NCBI GenBank assembly: GCA_019314375.1
Contig: JAFCZJ010000022.1
Coordinates: 1 to 58,409, forward strand
Reading direction: 5' to 3'
Source of the DNA: Deltaproteobacteria bacterium
GTDB taxonomy: Bacteria > Myxococcota > B64-G9
Length of the DNA stretch: 58,409 bases
How positions within the stretch are numbered: position 1 is the first letter of the stretch; every line of letters begins with the position of its first letter. Made by a program: the position numbers and the translations under genes. This document shows, piece by piece, positions 8,250 to 15,899 of the stretch. The notes beneath the pieces were generated by a model, which was not told the DNA's origin, did no database searches, and saw nothing but the letters and a program-made list of their open reading frames with translations.

Positions 8250-8891
8250 ATGAAGAAGGAACTGACCGGGCGACAGCGACAGTTGCTGGAATATATCGCT
8301 GATCATTTGCGGGGGCATGGCTTTCCGCCCAGCATTCGAGAGATGGCCGACCACATGGGTATTCGCTCGACCAACGGCGTCAATGACCATCTGAAGGCCT
8401 TGGAGCGCAAGGGGTATTTGGAGCGCAAAGAGGGCCTCAAAAGTCGGGCCATCGCCTTGACTGCCCGGCTGTATCCAGGTCACGCGGAACAAGAAAATAT
8501 GCGGGTCGTGCCCTTGCTGGGCCGCGTGGCCGCGGGTCTGCCCGTCCTTGCCGAAGAAAATCTAGAAGGTGAATTCCACATCGGCCAGGATCTGCTGCCC
8601 GGTTCGGGCCAGGTTTTCGCTCTGACCGTCACCGGCGACAGCATGATCGGCCTGGGCATCCACGAAGGAGACACGGTCTTCGTGCGCAAACAAAACCTGG
8701 CTCGGGCCGGCGAGGTCGTGGTGGCCCTCATCGACGGAGAGACCACGGTCAAGACCTTCCGTCAAACCGCCCGGGCCATCACCTTCGAAGCCGCCAACCC
8801 GGATTACCCGGACATCGTGGTCCCCAAGGGCGATTTCCGCCCCACCGACATCCTGGGCGTAGTAACCGCCGTCTTCCGCCGCTTGAACTGA
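8250..8891 (+). CDS. lexA: LexA SOS repressor / S24 self-cleaving peptidase
   Basis: A 213-residue full-length LexA. The winged-helix N-terminus starts LTGRQRQLLEYIADH and has the recognition region SIREMADHMGIRSTNGVNDHL. The C-terminal peptidase domain has the Ala95-Gly96 cleavage site (RVAAGLP), Ser131 in TGDSM and Lys168 in TTVKTF, so self-cleavage capacity is intact. ATG at 8250 was chosen because the domain begins there and GGGAGG precedes it; the open frame extends far upstream without homology. It represses DNA-damage genes and is activated by RecA filaments. A site with the same arms as its own operator occurs at the restriction-modification promoter near 55.13 kb. Confidence 0.97.
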   Translation: MKKELTGRQRQLLEYIADHLRGHGFPPSIREMADHMGIRSTNGVNDHLKALERKGYLERKEGLKSRAIALTARLYPGHAEQENMRVVPLLGRVAAGLPVLAEENLEGEFHIGQDLLPGSGQVFALTVTGDSMIGLGIHEGDTVFVRKQNLARAGEVVVALIDGETTVKTFRQTARAITFEAANPDYPDIVVPKGDFRPTDILGVVTAVFRRLN

Positions 8892-8895
8892 TGCC

Positions 8896-11289
8896 CTAAG
8901 CCCCTTCCCCCGGGCCCTGCACTTTTCGCCGCCACAGCAGGAACAACAAAGCGAACAAACCCAAGCCCATGGTGCTCAAGCTGAGCCAGTTTCCAATTGT
9001 GTAGCCCAAGGGGTCAAACTGAAGCTCGAGAAGGTGTTCCCCGGGCTTGAGTGCAATCGCCATGCTCACAAAATCAGCTCTTGCGATGTGTGCGGGTTTG
9101 CCATCGATGAAGGCCTTCCATCCCGGGTGAAAATTGTCTCGGATGAGCAGGAAGCCCTTCGTTTGGGCCTGCACCGCATAAGAACGTCCACGGGTCGTGC
9201 GGCTTTGCTCCTGAACCTTGATTCGCGGCGGGTTCACGGCTTCTTCACTGCAGGCCAGCTGAAAAGGCCCCTTGTCGTCGGTTCGTCTCCCCTCCAAGAG
9301 CAGGTCTTCGGTCTCCAGGATGACCTGCTTGCGTTCAGGGCCCAAGCGGACAATGGCCTTCATGGCCGCTTCGGATCCGTCTACACATAGACAATCGCCA
9401 AAGACTTCAAAAGGTCCCGGCGCGGGTTGGACCGCGAGAACCACCAGATTCAGGGATTCGAAGACTTCAACGAGTTGCAGGCGACCTTGATCCAACAGCC
9501 GAACCATGGACTTGGAGCTGGGTGAATAGGTGGTCAGGATGTGGGTGATTCCCATCGTGCGGGTCCAGGTTGGGAGGTCTTTGAACAAAAGGGTGCCGCT
9601 GAGCTTCTTGAAACGGCCAGGGAGTGTTGGTGCATATCCCAGGATGTCATTGACTCCATCCAGCAAGCCCCAATTGGGCAACAAGGACTGTCGGGAGCCC
9701 TGCTGATTCACCCAGGGGGCAGTGCCGTCGATTCGCCGATTGCGCAACATGCGTTGAAAACCACGAGGCCCTGTCAGGGCGCGACCGATTGCAGCTGGGC
9801 TATCCAGTTCCTGGTTGGGCGATGTCGGCAACTTGGGCACCCAGACGAGCAGGTCGAGCACCCCCAAGACAAAAAGCCCCCACACAAGAACCTTCCCTCT
9901 GTTCGCGTTTTTCTTAACATAGCCGAAAACCACCAGGAGCAATACCGCGCCGCTCATGGCAAGGGCTGTTGTCGCTCCGCGCGACATCATCTGCTCCGCG
10001 ACGCTCAGACCCCCGGCGGAAATTTCCGCAGACAGAGGACGGATCCAGAAAGACAGGCCAGACGAGACGGCGAAAACGCCTGCGACCGAAAGGCCCATGC
10101 CGAGAACAGCTCGGCTGGAGATGCGGGAACGCTCTCGAAGATCCGCCAAGGCAAACGCAGCCAGCGGATAGAAAAACAGATGCGCGTAACTCAGGAACTT
10201 GCCCGGAAAACGCAGATGCGAGTAGAAAGGCAGCGTTTTGTGAAACAGGGGATGGAGAATAAAGTTGTCCCCAAAGGATATCCCCAAATACACCACCCCG
10301 AAGAGCAAAAGCAGTCTATGTTTGCCTCCTTTGAGGCTGAGCCATGCGCCAAAGAGAAGCAGACAGAGAAAAGGGATGCCACTGTATATGGAATCCTGCC
10401 AGAAACGTTTGGAATAGGGGATGTCCTCGTGAACCCAGGCATGGCCCCAGAAGCATCCCTCGTCAAATCGACCCCACATGGCCGGCACAATGCTCTGGAG
10501 CACCTGCCCGGGGGTAAAGGAGAAATAGCTGGCATCTTTGTAAGAGACCCCCTCCGCCCGGGTGCTCTGCCCGAGGGTGTCAAAGGCGGGCAGCCAGGCC
10601 GGGGCCGTCAGGGTGGTGGCGAGAAGACCAATGCCAATGAGCTTCAGAACATTGCGTGTGCGGTTTTTTGAAAAGAGCGCGGACGCCATCAAATAACCAG
10701 ACATCCAGAATGAGCCGAAAGGATCTCCTTCGAGAATGGGCCAGGCCAAAAAGATCACAAGGGCGGCAAAGCGCCATGGGCTCGGTTGCTTTATCAGCCG
10801 CTGGTGAGCCCACAACACCCAGGGAAACAAGCAAATGCCGGCCATAAAAGGAGATGCGACGACGGTGGACAAGACAATCCCGGTGAGCGGATAGAAGGCA
10901 CCAAACGCCAAAGCGACCGCTTCGTCTTTCAGAATGGCGCGTAAATACAGCGCCATGCCCACGGCACCCGCAGCCATCAGGAGCAGCAGGTAGACTTGGT
11001 TGGCCGCGGCGCCCTCCCATATGAAGTAGATCCAGGACAAGGGGGAGTAGAGCCCGATTTGAGGATCGGCGACGTGATCGAGTCCGCTGAAGATTCCGTC
11101 GTTCCACAGAGGAATAAAGCCATCTGCGAGGACGTGTCTCCAATGCCAGCGCCTCAACACATAGACAAAGGTGACGGTATCGCGAAGGACGATCCCCCGA
11201 TCCGCCAACAGCTCGGGCAACCAGAAGAAAAACGACGGCAGCGGAACCAGGCCCCATTGCCACTTCAGGGAACGCAGGAAGGCTAACAT
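8896..11289 (-). CDS. YfhO-family polytopic membrane protein
   Basis: A 797-residue membrane protein of the YfhO/GT-C-like group: a short cytoplasmic start, a loop with FIPLWNDGIFSGLDHVADPQIGLYSP typical of the first extracytoplasmic region (acidic residues after the first helix), about 11-12 hydrophobic helices up to residue 500, a large C-terminal extracytoplasmic beta-rich domain (VLAVQPAPGPFEVFGD to NFHPGWKAFIDGKPAHIARAD), and a final helix before a basic end. The conserved GWKAFIDG-type motif near the C-terminus is a hallmark. Members are linked to glycosylation of envelope polymers; the exact substrate is unknown. It is convergent with lexA, with only 4 nt between stops. Confidence 0.85.
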   Translation of the reverse strand: MLAFLRSLKWQWGLVPLPSFFFWLPELLADRGIVLRDTVTFVYVLRRWHWRHVLADGFIPLWNDGIFSGLDHVADPQIGLYSPLSWIYFIWEGAAANQVYLLLLMAAGAVGMALYLRAILKDEAVALAFGAFYPLTGIVLSTVVASPFMAGICLFPWVLWAHQRLIKQPSPWRFAALVIFLAWPILEGDPFGSFWMSGYLMASALFSKNRTRNVLKLIGIGLLATTLTAPAWLPAFDTLGQSTRAEGVSYKDASYFSFTPGQVLQSIVPAMWGRFDEGCFWGHAWVHEDIPYSKRFWQDSIYSGIPFLCLLLFGAWLSLKGGKHRLLLLFGVVYLGISFGDNFILHPLFHKTLPFYSHLRFPGKFLSYAHLFFYPLAAFALADLRERSRISSRAVLGMGLSVAGVFAVSSGLSFWIRPLSAEISAGGLSVAEQMMSRGATTALAMSGAVLLLVVFGYVKKNANRGKVLVWGLFVLGVLDLLVWVPKLPTSPNQELDSPAAIGRALTGPRGFQRMLRNRRIDGTAPWVNQQGSRQSLLPNWGLLDGVNDILGYAPTLPGRFKKLSGTLLFKDLPTWTRTMGITHILTTYSPSSKSMVRLLDQGRLQLVEVFESLNLVVLAVQPAPGPFEVFGDCLCVDGSEAAMKAIVRLGPERKQVILETEDLLLEGRRTDDKGPFQLACSEEAVNPPRIKVQEQSRTTRGRSYAVQAQTKGFLLIRDNFHPGWKAFIDGKPAHIARADFVSMAIALKPGEHLLELQFDPLGYTIGNWLSLSTMGLGLFALLFLLWRRKVQGPGEGA

Positions 11290-11639
11290 GGGCTTTCCAT
11301 GCTCTCAGGCGCAAGCCAGTCGCCGAAATTGAATCGATTGTGTGCCTGGCGTTCGGGCTGAACCGCAAAGGCTTTCATGGAGTCTCCAATGGGTGCATCC
11401 TTAGGTTCCGAATTTCTCACAGCATTGTAAAGGGATTTGTCATGCCGGTACTTCGTCTAAAAAACGCGTCTCAATTGGCCCCGGTCTGCGGAAGCGATCG
11501 CAGCACCTCGGGGTCATTGAGAGCAGAGGTCGAGGCCGTGACACTCGACTCGACTACAGAGTTAAGATCGAAGCCGCTTGACACTTCCCGCTGGTTGTAA
11601 TTCACTATTTCCCAATCGAGTTCAGCCCCGGAAAGAACC
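11290..11639. other. 350-nt non-coding interval between divergent genes
   Basis: Lies between the YfhO-like gene and the 2Fe-2S/FAD dehydrogenase gene. It must hold both promoters. One candidate is listed separately at 11578-11606. Short open frames here (for example 11340-11600) have no recognisable protein features. No tRNA, repeat or strong hairpin was found. Confidence 0.5.
11578..11606 (+). promoter_or_regulatory. candidate promoter of the 2Fe-2S/FAD dehydrogenase operon
   Basis: TTGACA (11578-11583) with 17 nt to a weak TTCACT (11601-11606), 33 nt before the start codon at 11640. The -35 is perfect; the -10 is poor. Confidence 0.35.
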
Positions 11640-13094
11640 ATGTCACGCGCCCGACGAATCGATCGTTCCAAGGACAATCCGTACCACTGTGGTGAGAAAA
11701 TCACGTTTCAGTTCGAAGGCCGAAAGGTGGAGGGTTTCAAGGATGAACCCTTGGCCATGTCGCTTCTGGCCAACGGCGTAGAGGTCTTTGGCCGCAGCAT
11801 CAAATACCATCGACCTCGAGGTCCCTCTTGTTTGCAGGGCCATTGCTCCTCTTGCATGGTTCGAGTGGACGGCGTCCCCAATGTTCGCTCCTGCGAAACG
11901 ACGACCCGATCCGGCATGGTCGTCGATCGACAGATCGGCTGGCCTTCGAGCGGTCGTGACATGTTCCGCATGGTGGACTGGGCCTATGGCAAACGCATGG
12001 ATCACCATGGCATGTTCACCGCCTCTTCTCTGATCAACCGGATGGCCATGGCCTTCATCCGAAAGCTGGCGGGCTTCGGCCAGCCCGCCACGGCAGACCC
12101 TAGACCCGCCAACACCCTCGTTGAAAAATCCGTGGAGGTGGTCGTGGTGGGTGCCGGTGCCGCCGGGCTTCAAGCGGCCAAGGTGCTGGGCAAAGCGGGC
12201 CATCAGGTCGTCTTGCTGGAACGAACCGATCGCCTGGGCGGCAGGCTCTTGGACATGTCCTGCAGACTCCATGACAAACGCACCTGGGGGCTGGCAAAAA
12301 AAATCACGCAGGAAATCGAAGCGCTGGATGGCATTGAAATCCACACCGACACACCGGTGATGGCTGTTTATCAGGGCGATGACGGTCTGGAAGTACTGGC
12401 CACGGGTGCCCATGAGACCTTCCTGCTCAAACCCCAGCGTCTCTTGTTGGCCAATGGAGGCTACGGACAATTGCCCTTGTTCGCCAACAACGACCTGCCC
12501 GGAATCCTCAGCCTGCGGGCTGCCGACAAAATGCTGGGTGGCTGGGGAGTGATACCCGCCGAACCGGTCGTGGTGGCCGGAGAGAGCCTTCGAGCTCAGC
12601 AACTGGCCATCGACCTGGCCGAAGCCGGCGTGAAGGTGGCCGCCTTGATCTGCGACAAACCCGCCGAGGCTTTGGCCGAGGCCTTCGAAGCCATGAGCCT
12701 TTCGGTCATTTCCGGACATCGCATTTTACAGGCCCGCGGTGCTCGGGTCCTGGATCGAATCGAGTTGGCCAAGCCTGGCCAGGACGTCGCCGATTTGATC
12801 ATCGATTGCGGTCTGTTGGCCGCGGAAGCGCCCGAAACCCCGGCCTATGAGTTGGGCCACCACGCTGGTTGCCGAGTTGATTTCCGTTCGGCCACTGGGC
12901 ACACCCTGGTCTGCAATGCTCGGGGGCAGACCTCCGATCGCAAAATCTTCGCGGCAGGGCATTGTGCCGGGGCGCGAGATGCGACCCAGGCGACGATGCA
13001 AGGCAAGGCTGCAGGTCTGGCCTGCGCCATCAGCATTCAAGATCGGTCCGAGCTGAGCCAAGGTTTGGACAAACTACTGGCCGAGCAAGGCTGA
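11640..13094 (+). CDS. 2Fe-2S/FAD dehydrogenase alpha-like subunit (HcnA-HcnB / SoxA-like)
   Basis: A 484-residue fusion. Residues about 20-100 form a 2Fe-2S ferredoxin-like domain with Cys64, Cys69, Cys72 and Cys85 (RPRGPSCLQGHCSSCMVRVD region). Residues about 125-480 are a FAD-dependent pyridine-nucleotide-disulphide-type oxidoreductase with GAGAAG near residue 172 and the second-half FAD motif GQTSDRKIFAAGHCAG. This is the architecture of sarcosine oxidase alpha (N-terminal half) and of HcnA+HcnB in hydrogen cyanide synthase. The GcvT-like folate domain of true sarcosine oxidase alpha is absent, so folate-linked demethylation is unlikely. With the BFD and DAO genes downstream it should form an amine or imino-acid dehydrogenase; glycine, proline, opine or sarcosine are possible substrates. 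Confidence 0.85.
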   Translation: MSRARRIDRSKDNPYHCGEKITFQFEGRKVEGFKDEPLAMSLLANGVEVFGRSIKYHRPRGPSCLQGHCSSCMVRVDGVPNVRSCETTTRSGMVVDRQIGWPSSGRDMFRMVDWAYGKRMDHHGMFTASSLINRMAMAFIRKLAGFGQPATADPRPANTLVEKSVEVVVVGAGAAGLQAAKVLGKAGHQVVLLERTDRLGGRLLDMSCRLHDKRTWGLAKKITQEIEALDGIEIHTDTPVMAVYQGDDGLEVLATGAHETFLLKPQRLLLANGGYGQLPLFANNDLPGILSLRAADKMLGGWGVIPAEPVVVAGESLRAQQLAIDLAEAGVKVAALICDKPAEALAEAFEAMSLSVISGHRILQARGARVLDRIELAKPGQDVADLIIDCGLLAAEAPETPAYELGHHAGCRVDFRSATGHTLVCNARGQTSDRKIFAAGHCAGARDATQATMQGKAAGLACAISIQDRSELSQGLDKLLAEQG

Positions 13095-13119
13095 GGTGCC
13101 ACGGGCCCCATGTCGAGCA

Positions 13120-13219
13120 CCGTGCCGCTTCGCGACACGGCACAAGAGGCACTACTGAGGTGACTGCAATCTCGCAAACTTGACTCATTTGCTCAGATCG
13201 CACCAACTCAAGTGCCTCT
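13120..13219 (+). repeat. structured intergenic element, copy A
   Basis: About 100 nt. A hairpin (CCGTGCCGC at 13120-13128, GCGACACGG at 13132-13140, one mismatch), a 4-nt spacer CACA, then a 9-bp stem AGAGGCACT (13145-13153) / AGTGCCTCT (13211-13219) closing a 57-nt loop. Inside the loop is a second hairpin, GAGGT/ATCTC, with loop GACTGCA. From 13132 to 13219 it is identical to copy B at 77 of 88 positions without gaps. It ends 3 nt before the ribosome-binding site of the BFD-like gene. The conserved geometry across three copies suggests a functional RNA or a small mobile element. Confidence 0.7.
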
Positions 13220-13232
13220 AGCAGGAGGAAGC

Positions 13233-13532
13233 ATGCCCAAGACCATCATCTGTCGCTGCGAAGATGTTTCGCTTGAGGACTTGGTCGACGCCTTCGAGCA
13301 CGGATTGCGAGACTTGGAATCGATCAAACGACACACCGGTTTCGCCACGGGCTTCTGTCAGGGCAAAGGCTGCACCGCCCACGCGGCTCGTTTTCTTTCG
13401 CATTTGAAAGGCGGTGACGATGAAGTGTCCGATCCGCCTCGCACCAGGCCCTTGTTGCACCCAACGCCTGCGGCTGCCTTCGCGGGTGAACGAGCGACTG
13501 ACGAAAAGCCGACAGGAAAGGACAAGCCATGA
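13233..13532 (+). CDS. BFD-like [2Fe-2S]-binding protein
   Basis: A 99-residue protein. A BFD-like (bacterioferritin-associated ferredoxin) 2Fe-2S domain fills the first 60 residues with Cys7, Cys9 (ICRC), Cys42 and Cys47 (FCQGKGC). The tail after residue 62 is Pro/Thr-rich and looks disordered. The ATG at 13233 has a strong AGGAGGAA site; an in-frame GTG at 13212 lies inside the structured element and was rejected. In HcnB and SoxA relatives this domain is fused to the FAD subunit; here it is a separate electron-transfer subunit between the two FAD genes. It overlaps the next gene by ATGA. Confidence 0.85.
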   Translation: MPKTIICRCEDVSLEDLVDAFEHGLRDLESIKRHTGFATGFCQGKGCTAHAARFLSHLKGGDDEVSDPPRTRPLLHPTPAAAFAGERATDEKPTGKDKP

Positions 13533-14674
13533 GGGATCGGGCGGATCTGGTCATCATCGGCGGAGGCATCATCGGCCTGTCTCTGGCTTATCACCTGGCG
13601 CGCATGGGATTCACCGAAGTAGCGGTGCTGGAACAAGGCTACATGTGTTTCGGTGCCTCGGGCCGCAACGGCGGCGGTGTACGGCAGCAATGGACCACGG
13701 AAGAAAACATCCGCCTCATGAAAGACAGCGTGCGCATGTTCCGGGCCATGGCCGCCGAGACCGGATACAATATTTGGTTCAGACAGGGAGGCTATCTCTT
13801 CTTGGCCCGGGACGAGGAAACAGCTGGCTACCTGGAACGCAGTATCAAAGTACAAAACAAAGTCGGCGTGCCCACAAAACTCATCCAACCCAACAAGGCC
13901 AAGAAGATCGTACCCGGCCTGAACATCGATGGCGTGAAGGTCTGTGCGTACAACTCCACCGACGGCGTCCTCTTTCCCTGGCCTGCCCTCTGGGGTATGG
14001 CCAAGGTTGCCCAGGATCTTGGTGTCGAGGTGAACACCTTCACGAGGGTGACCGACATCGAGCGCCAGGGACGCGAGATCGTCAAGGTAATCACCGATCG
14101 CGGATCTATTGCCACCAACCGGGTGGTCAACGCGGCCGGTGCCTGGTCAGTACAGATCGGCAAAATGCTGGGGGTGGAACTTCCCAACAAGCCTTATCGG
14201 CACGAGATCCTGGTCTGCGAACCCGTCAAACCCTTCTTGAACCCCATGGTGTCCGACCTGTCCGACGGCACCTATTTCAGCCAAACCATGCGGGGCGAGA
14301 TTTTGGGCGGCATTTCGGACCCCTTGGAACCCTCCTCCATGGAGACCAAGGCATCCTTCCGCTTCCTTAACCGCATGTGCCGCTCCATGGTGCGCCTGAT
14401 GCCCGAGCTCTCCCACGTGCGTGTGATGCGCCAGTGGGCTGGATACTATGACGAGACCCCCGACGGACACCCCATCATCGGTCGAGTCGATGAAGTAGAC
14501 GGCTTCATCCAGCTTCACGGCTTCGGCGGTCACGGATTCATGATGGCACCAGCCGTGGGCAAAATGGCGGCCGAGTGGCTGCTGCGAAAAACAGATCACA
14601 ACTGGTTTAGCAAATATGATCTCGGGCGATTCGCCCGCGGTGAGGTAGAAAAAGAAACCTTCGTTATCGGTTAA
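13529..14674 (+). CDS. FAD-dependent D-amino acid oxidase-fold subunit (SoxB/HcnC-like)
   Basis: A 381-residue DAO-superfamily flavoprotein. The N-terminal dinucleotide-binding motif GGGIIG lies at residues 11-16, SGRNGGGVRQQW is typical of sarcosine oxidase beta and proline dehydrogenase beta subunits, and the C-terminal FGGHGFMMAPAVGKMAAEW is the second FAD contact. It is the catalytic amine-oxidising subunit of the three-gene complex. Full length. Its start overlaps the BFD stop, and its own stop is 1 nt from the convergent GGDEF gene. The exact substrate cannot be decided from sequence. Confidence 0.88.
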   Translation: MRDRADLVIIGGGIIGLSLAYHLARMGFTEVAVLEQGYMCFGASGRNGGGVRQQWTTEENIRLMKDSVRMFRAMAAETGYNIWFRQGGYLFLARDEETAGYLERSIKVQNKVGVPTKLIQPNKAKKIVPGLNIDGVKVCAYNSTDGVLFPWPALWGMAKVAQDLGVEVNTFTRVTDIERQGREIVKVITDRGSIATNRVVNAAGAWSVQIGKMLGVELPNKPYRHEILVCEPVKPFLNPMVSDLSDGTYFSQTMRGEILGGISDPLEPSSMETKASFRFLNRMCRSMVRLMPELSHVRVMRQWAGYYDETPDGHPIIGRVDEVDGFIQLHGFGGHGFMMAPAVGKMAAEWLLRKTDHNWFSKYDLGRFARGEVEKETFVIG

Positions 14675-14675
14675 C

Positions 14676-15766
14676 TCACTTGTCTTCCGCAGCGACCGCA
14701 GCTCCACCATCCGTCAGCGGCTCAGCGATCTCGATGCCGTCTCTGGTGCTCTCCTTGACTCGATACATGGCCTCGTCGGCCAGGCGCAAGATGGAGTCCT
14801 TGTCCGATCCGTCCTGGGGATAATTGGCCACACCGAAGGATGCCGTCACGCGAAGGGCCAGATCCTTCTCTCTAAGAAAAACGCCCTCGTTGAGCGAAAG
14901 ACGCAAGCGTCGGGCCACATGAACGGCTTTTTCCTTGGCGGTCTGCGGCAAAACAATGACGAACTCATCCCCGCCGTATCGGATGGGCACATCCAGAGTC
15001 CGAATATTTTTCTTGATCAGCTCGCCGATCTCGGTAAGCAGCTGAGAGCCACAGAGATGACCGTGGGCATCGTTGACGTTCTTGAAGTGGTCCAAGTCAA
15101 AAAAGATCACGGAAAAGGGAAGGCTGTATCGCTGGGCCCGCTCGAATTCCCGCGCCAGGGTTTCGTGCAGATAGCGGGAGTTGTATAGGCTGGTGACGTC
15201 GTCGGTGACCGTAATTTCCTGCAACTGTTGATAGTTGCGTGCGTTCTCAATTGCGATGGCCGCATAGTCGGCCAGGGAGTTAAGCAGACGCATGTCCGCC
15301 TCGCTAAAAGCACCAGGCTTCTCGTTGACCAATTCGATCACGCCCAAAACCGTGTCCTTGAACATCAGGGGAGCGCAGATGATGGCCCGGGTTTGAAAAT
15401 CCGTCACCTCATCCATGTCCTTGCACCAGCGCTCGTCCTGGTGTGCGTCATCAATAATCAAGGGCTTGCCTTCGCGCGCCACCCAGCCGACCACGCCTTC
15501 ACCCAGGGGCACAGGGGCAACTTGACATCCTTGAGCTTCTCCGAGCCTTCACCCACCGCCACCTCGAAAGCCAAGAACTGCCCCGAATCATCCATCAGCA
15601 ACAAGGACCAATGGGTGGGTTTAAGCAGATCACTGATCCTCTGCATGATGACGCCCAGTACTTCCTTGATATCCAAAGTGGAGGTCAAGGCCTTGCCGAT
15701 TTCGTTGAAGACCTGCAACTCGGCGATGGTGCGCTTCATGTCGGCCAACAGCCGGTCGTGCTCCAT
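14676..15766 (-). pseudogene. GAF-GGDEF diguanylate cyclase interrupted by an 8-bp tandem duplication
   Basis: Two overlapping frames together encode one protein: 15766-15458 gives the start (MEHDRLLADMKRTIAELQVF) and first half of a GAF domain up to LKDVKLPL; 15512-14676 continues as PLGEGVVGWVAREGKPL, the rest of GAF, and a GGDEF domain. The junction carries an exact 8-bp tandem duplication at 15504-15519; removing one copy restores an uninterrupted frame of about 360 codons. The cyclase domain has an intact YGGDEF active site and an RTLD inhibitory-site motif five residues before it. The start at 15766 has a GGAGTGGAG site. It is either a real frameshift, slippage-based switching, or an assembly error. 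The downstream part alone would lack the first half of GAF. Confidence 0.85.
15504..15519 (-). repeat. 8-bp tandem duplication causing frameshift
   Basis: Two perfect copies of TGCCCCTG on the minus strand (CAGGGGCA on the plus strand, 15504-15511 and 15512-15519) within the GAF coding region. An extra 8 bp shifts the frame. Confidence 0.85.
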
Positions 15767-15899
15767 GGACTCCACTCCACTTGGGTTATTTCGCAATGCG
15801 GCAGTATGGCAGAAAGCATCGGAACCCGTCAACGCACAGATCTCTGTGGAAAACCATACGCCTTGATCCCCATAGCCAAAAACCAGTAGGCTGCTCCCC

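Noticed and set aside
11340..11600. 86-codon frame in the 11.3-11.6 kb interval
   Set aside because: No ribosome site, signal or recognisable motif; composition like non-coding sequence.
11578..11606. Sigma-54 promoter before the 2Fe-2S/FAD gene
   Set aside because: The GG and GC elements at -24/-12 spacing are not present.
13132..13219. Known riboswitch class (glycine, cobalamin, Moco, SAM) for elements A and B
   Set aside because: None of the conserved core sequences I know of these aptamers is visible, and copy C lies inverted at a gene end.
11640..14674. True heterotetrameric sarcosine oxidase
   Set aside because: The alpha-like subunit is only 484 residues and lacks the GcvT-like folate domain, and SoxD/SoxG genes are absent.
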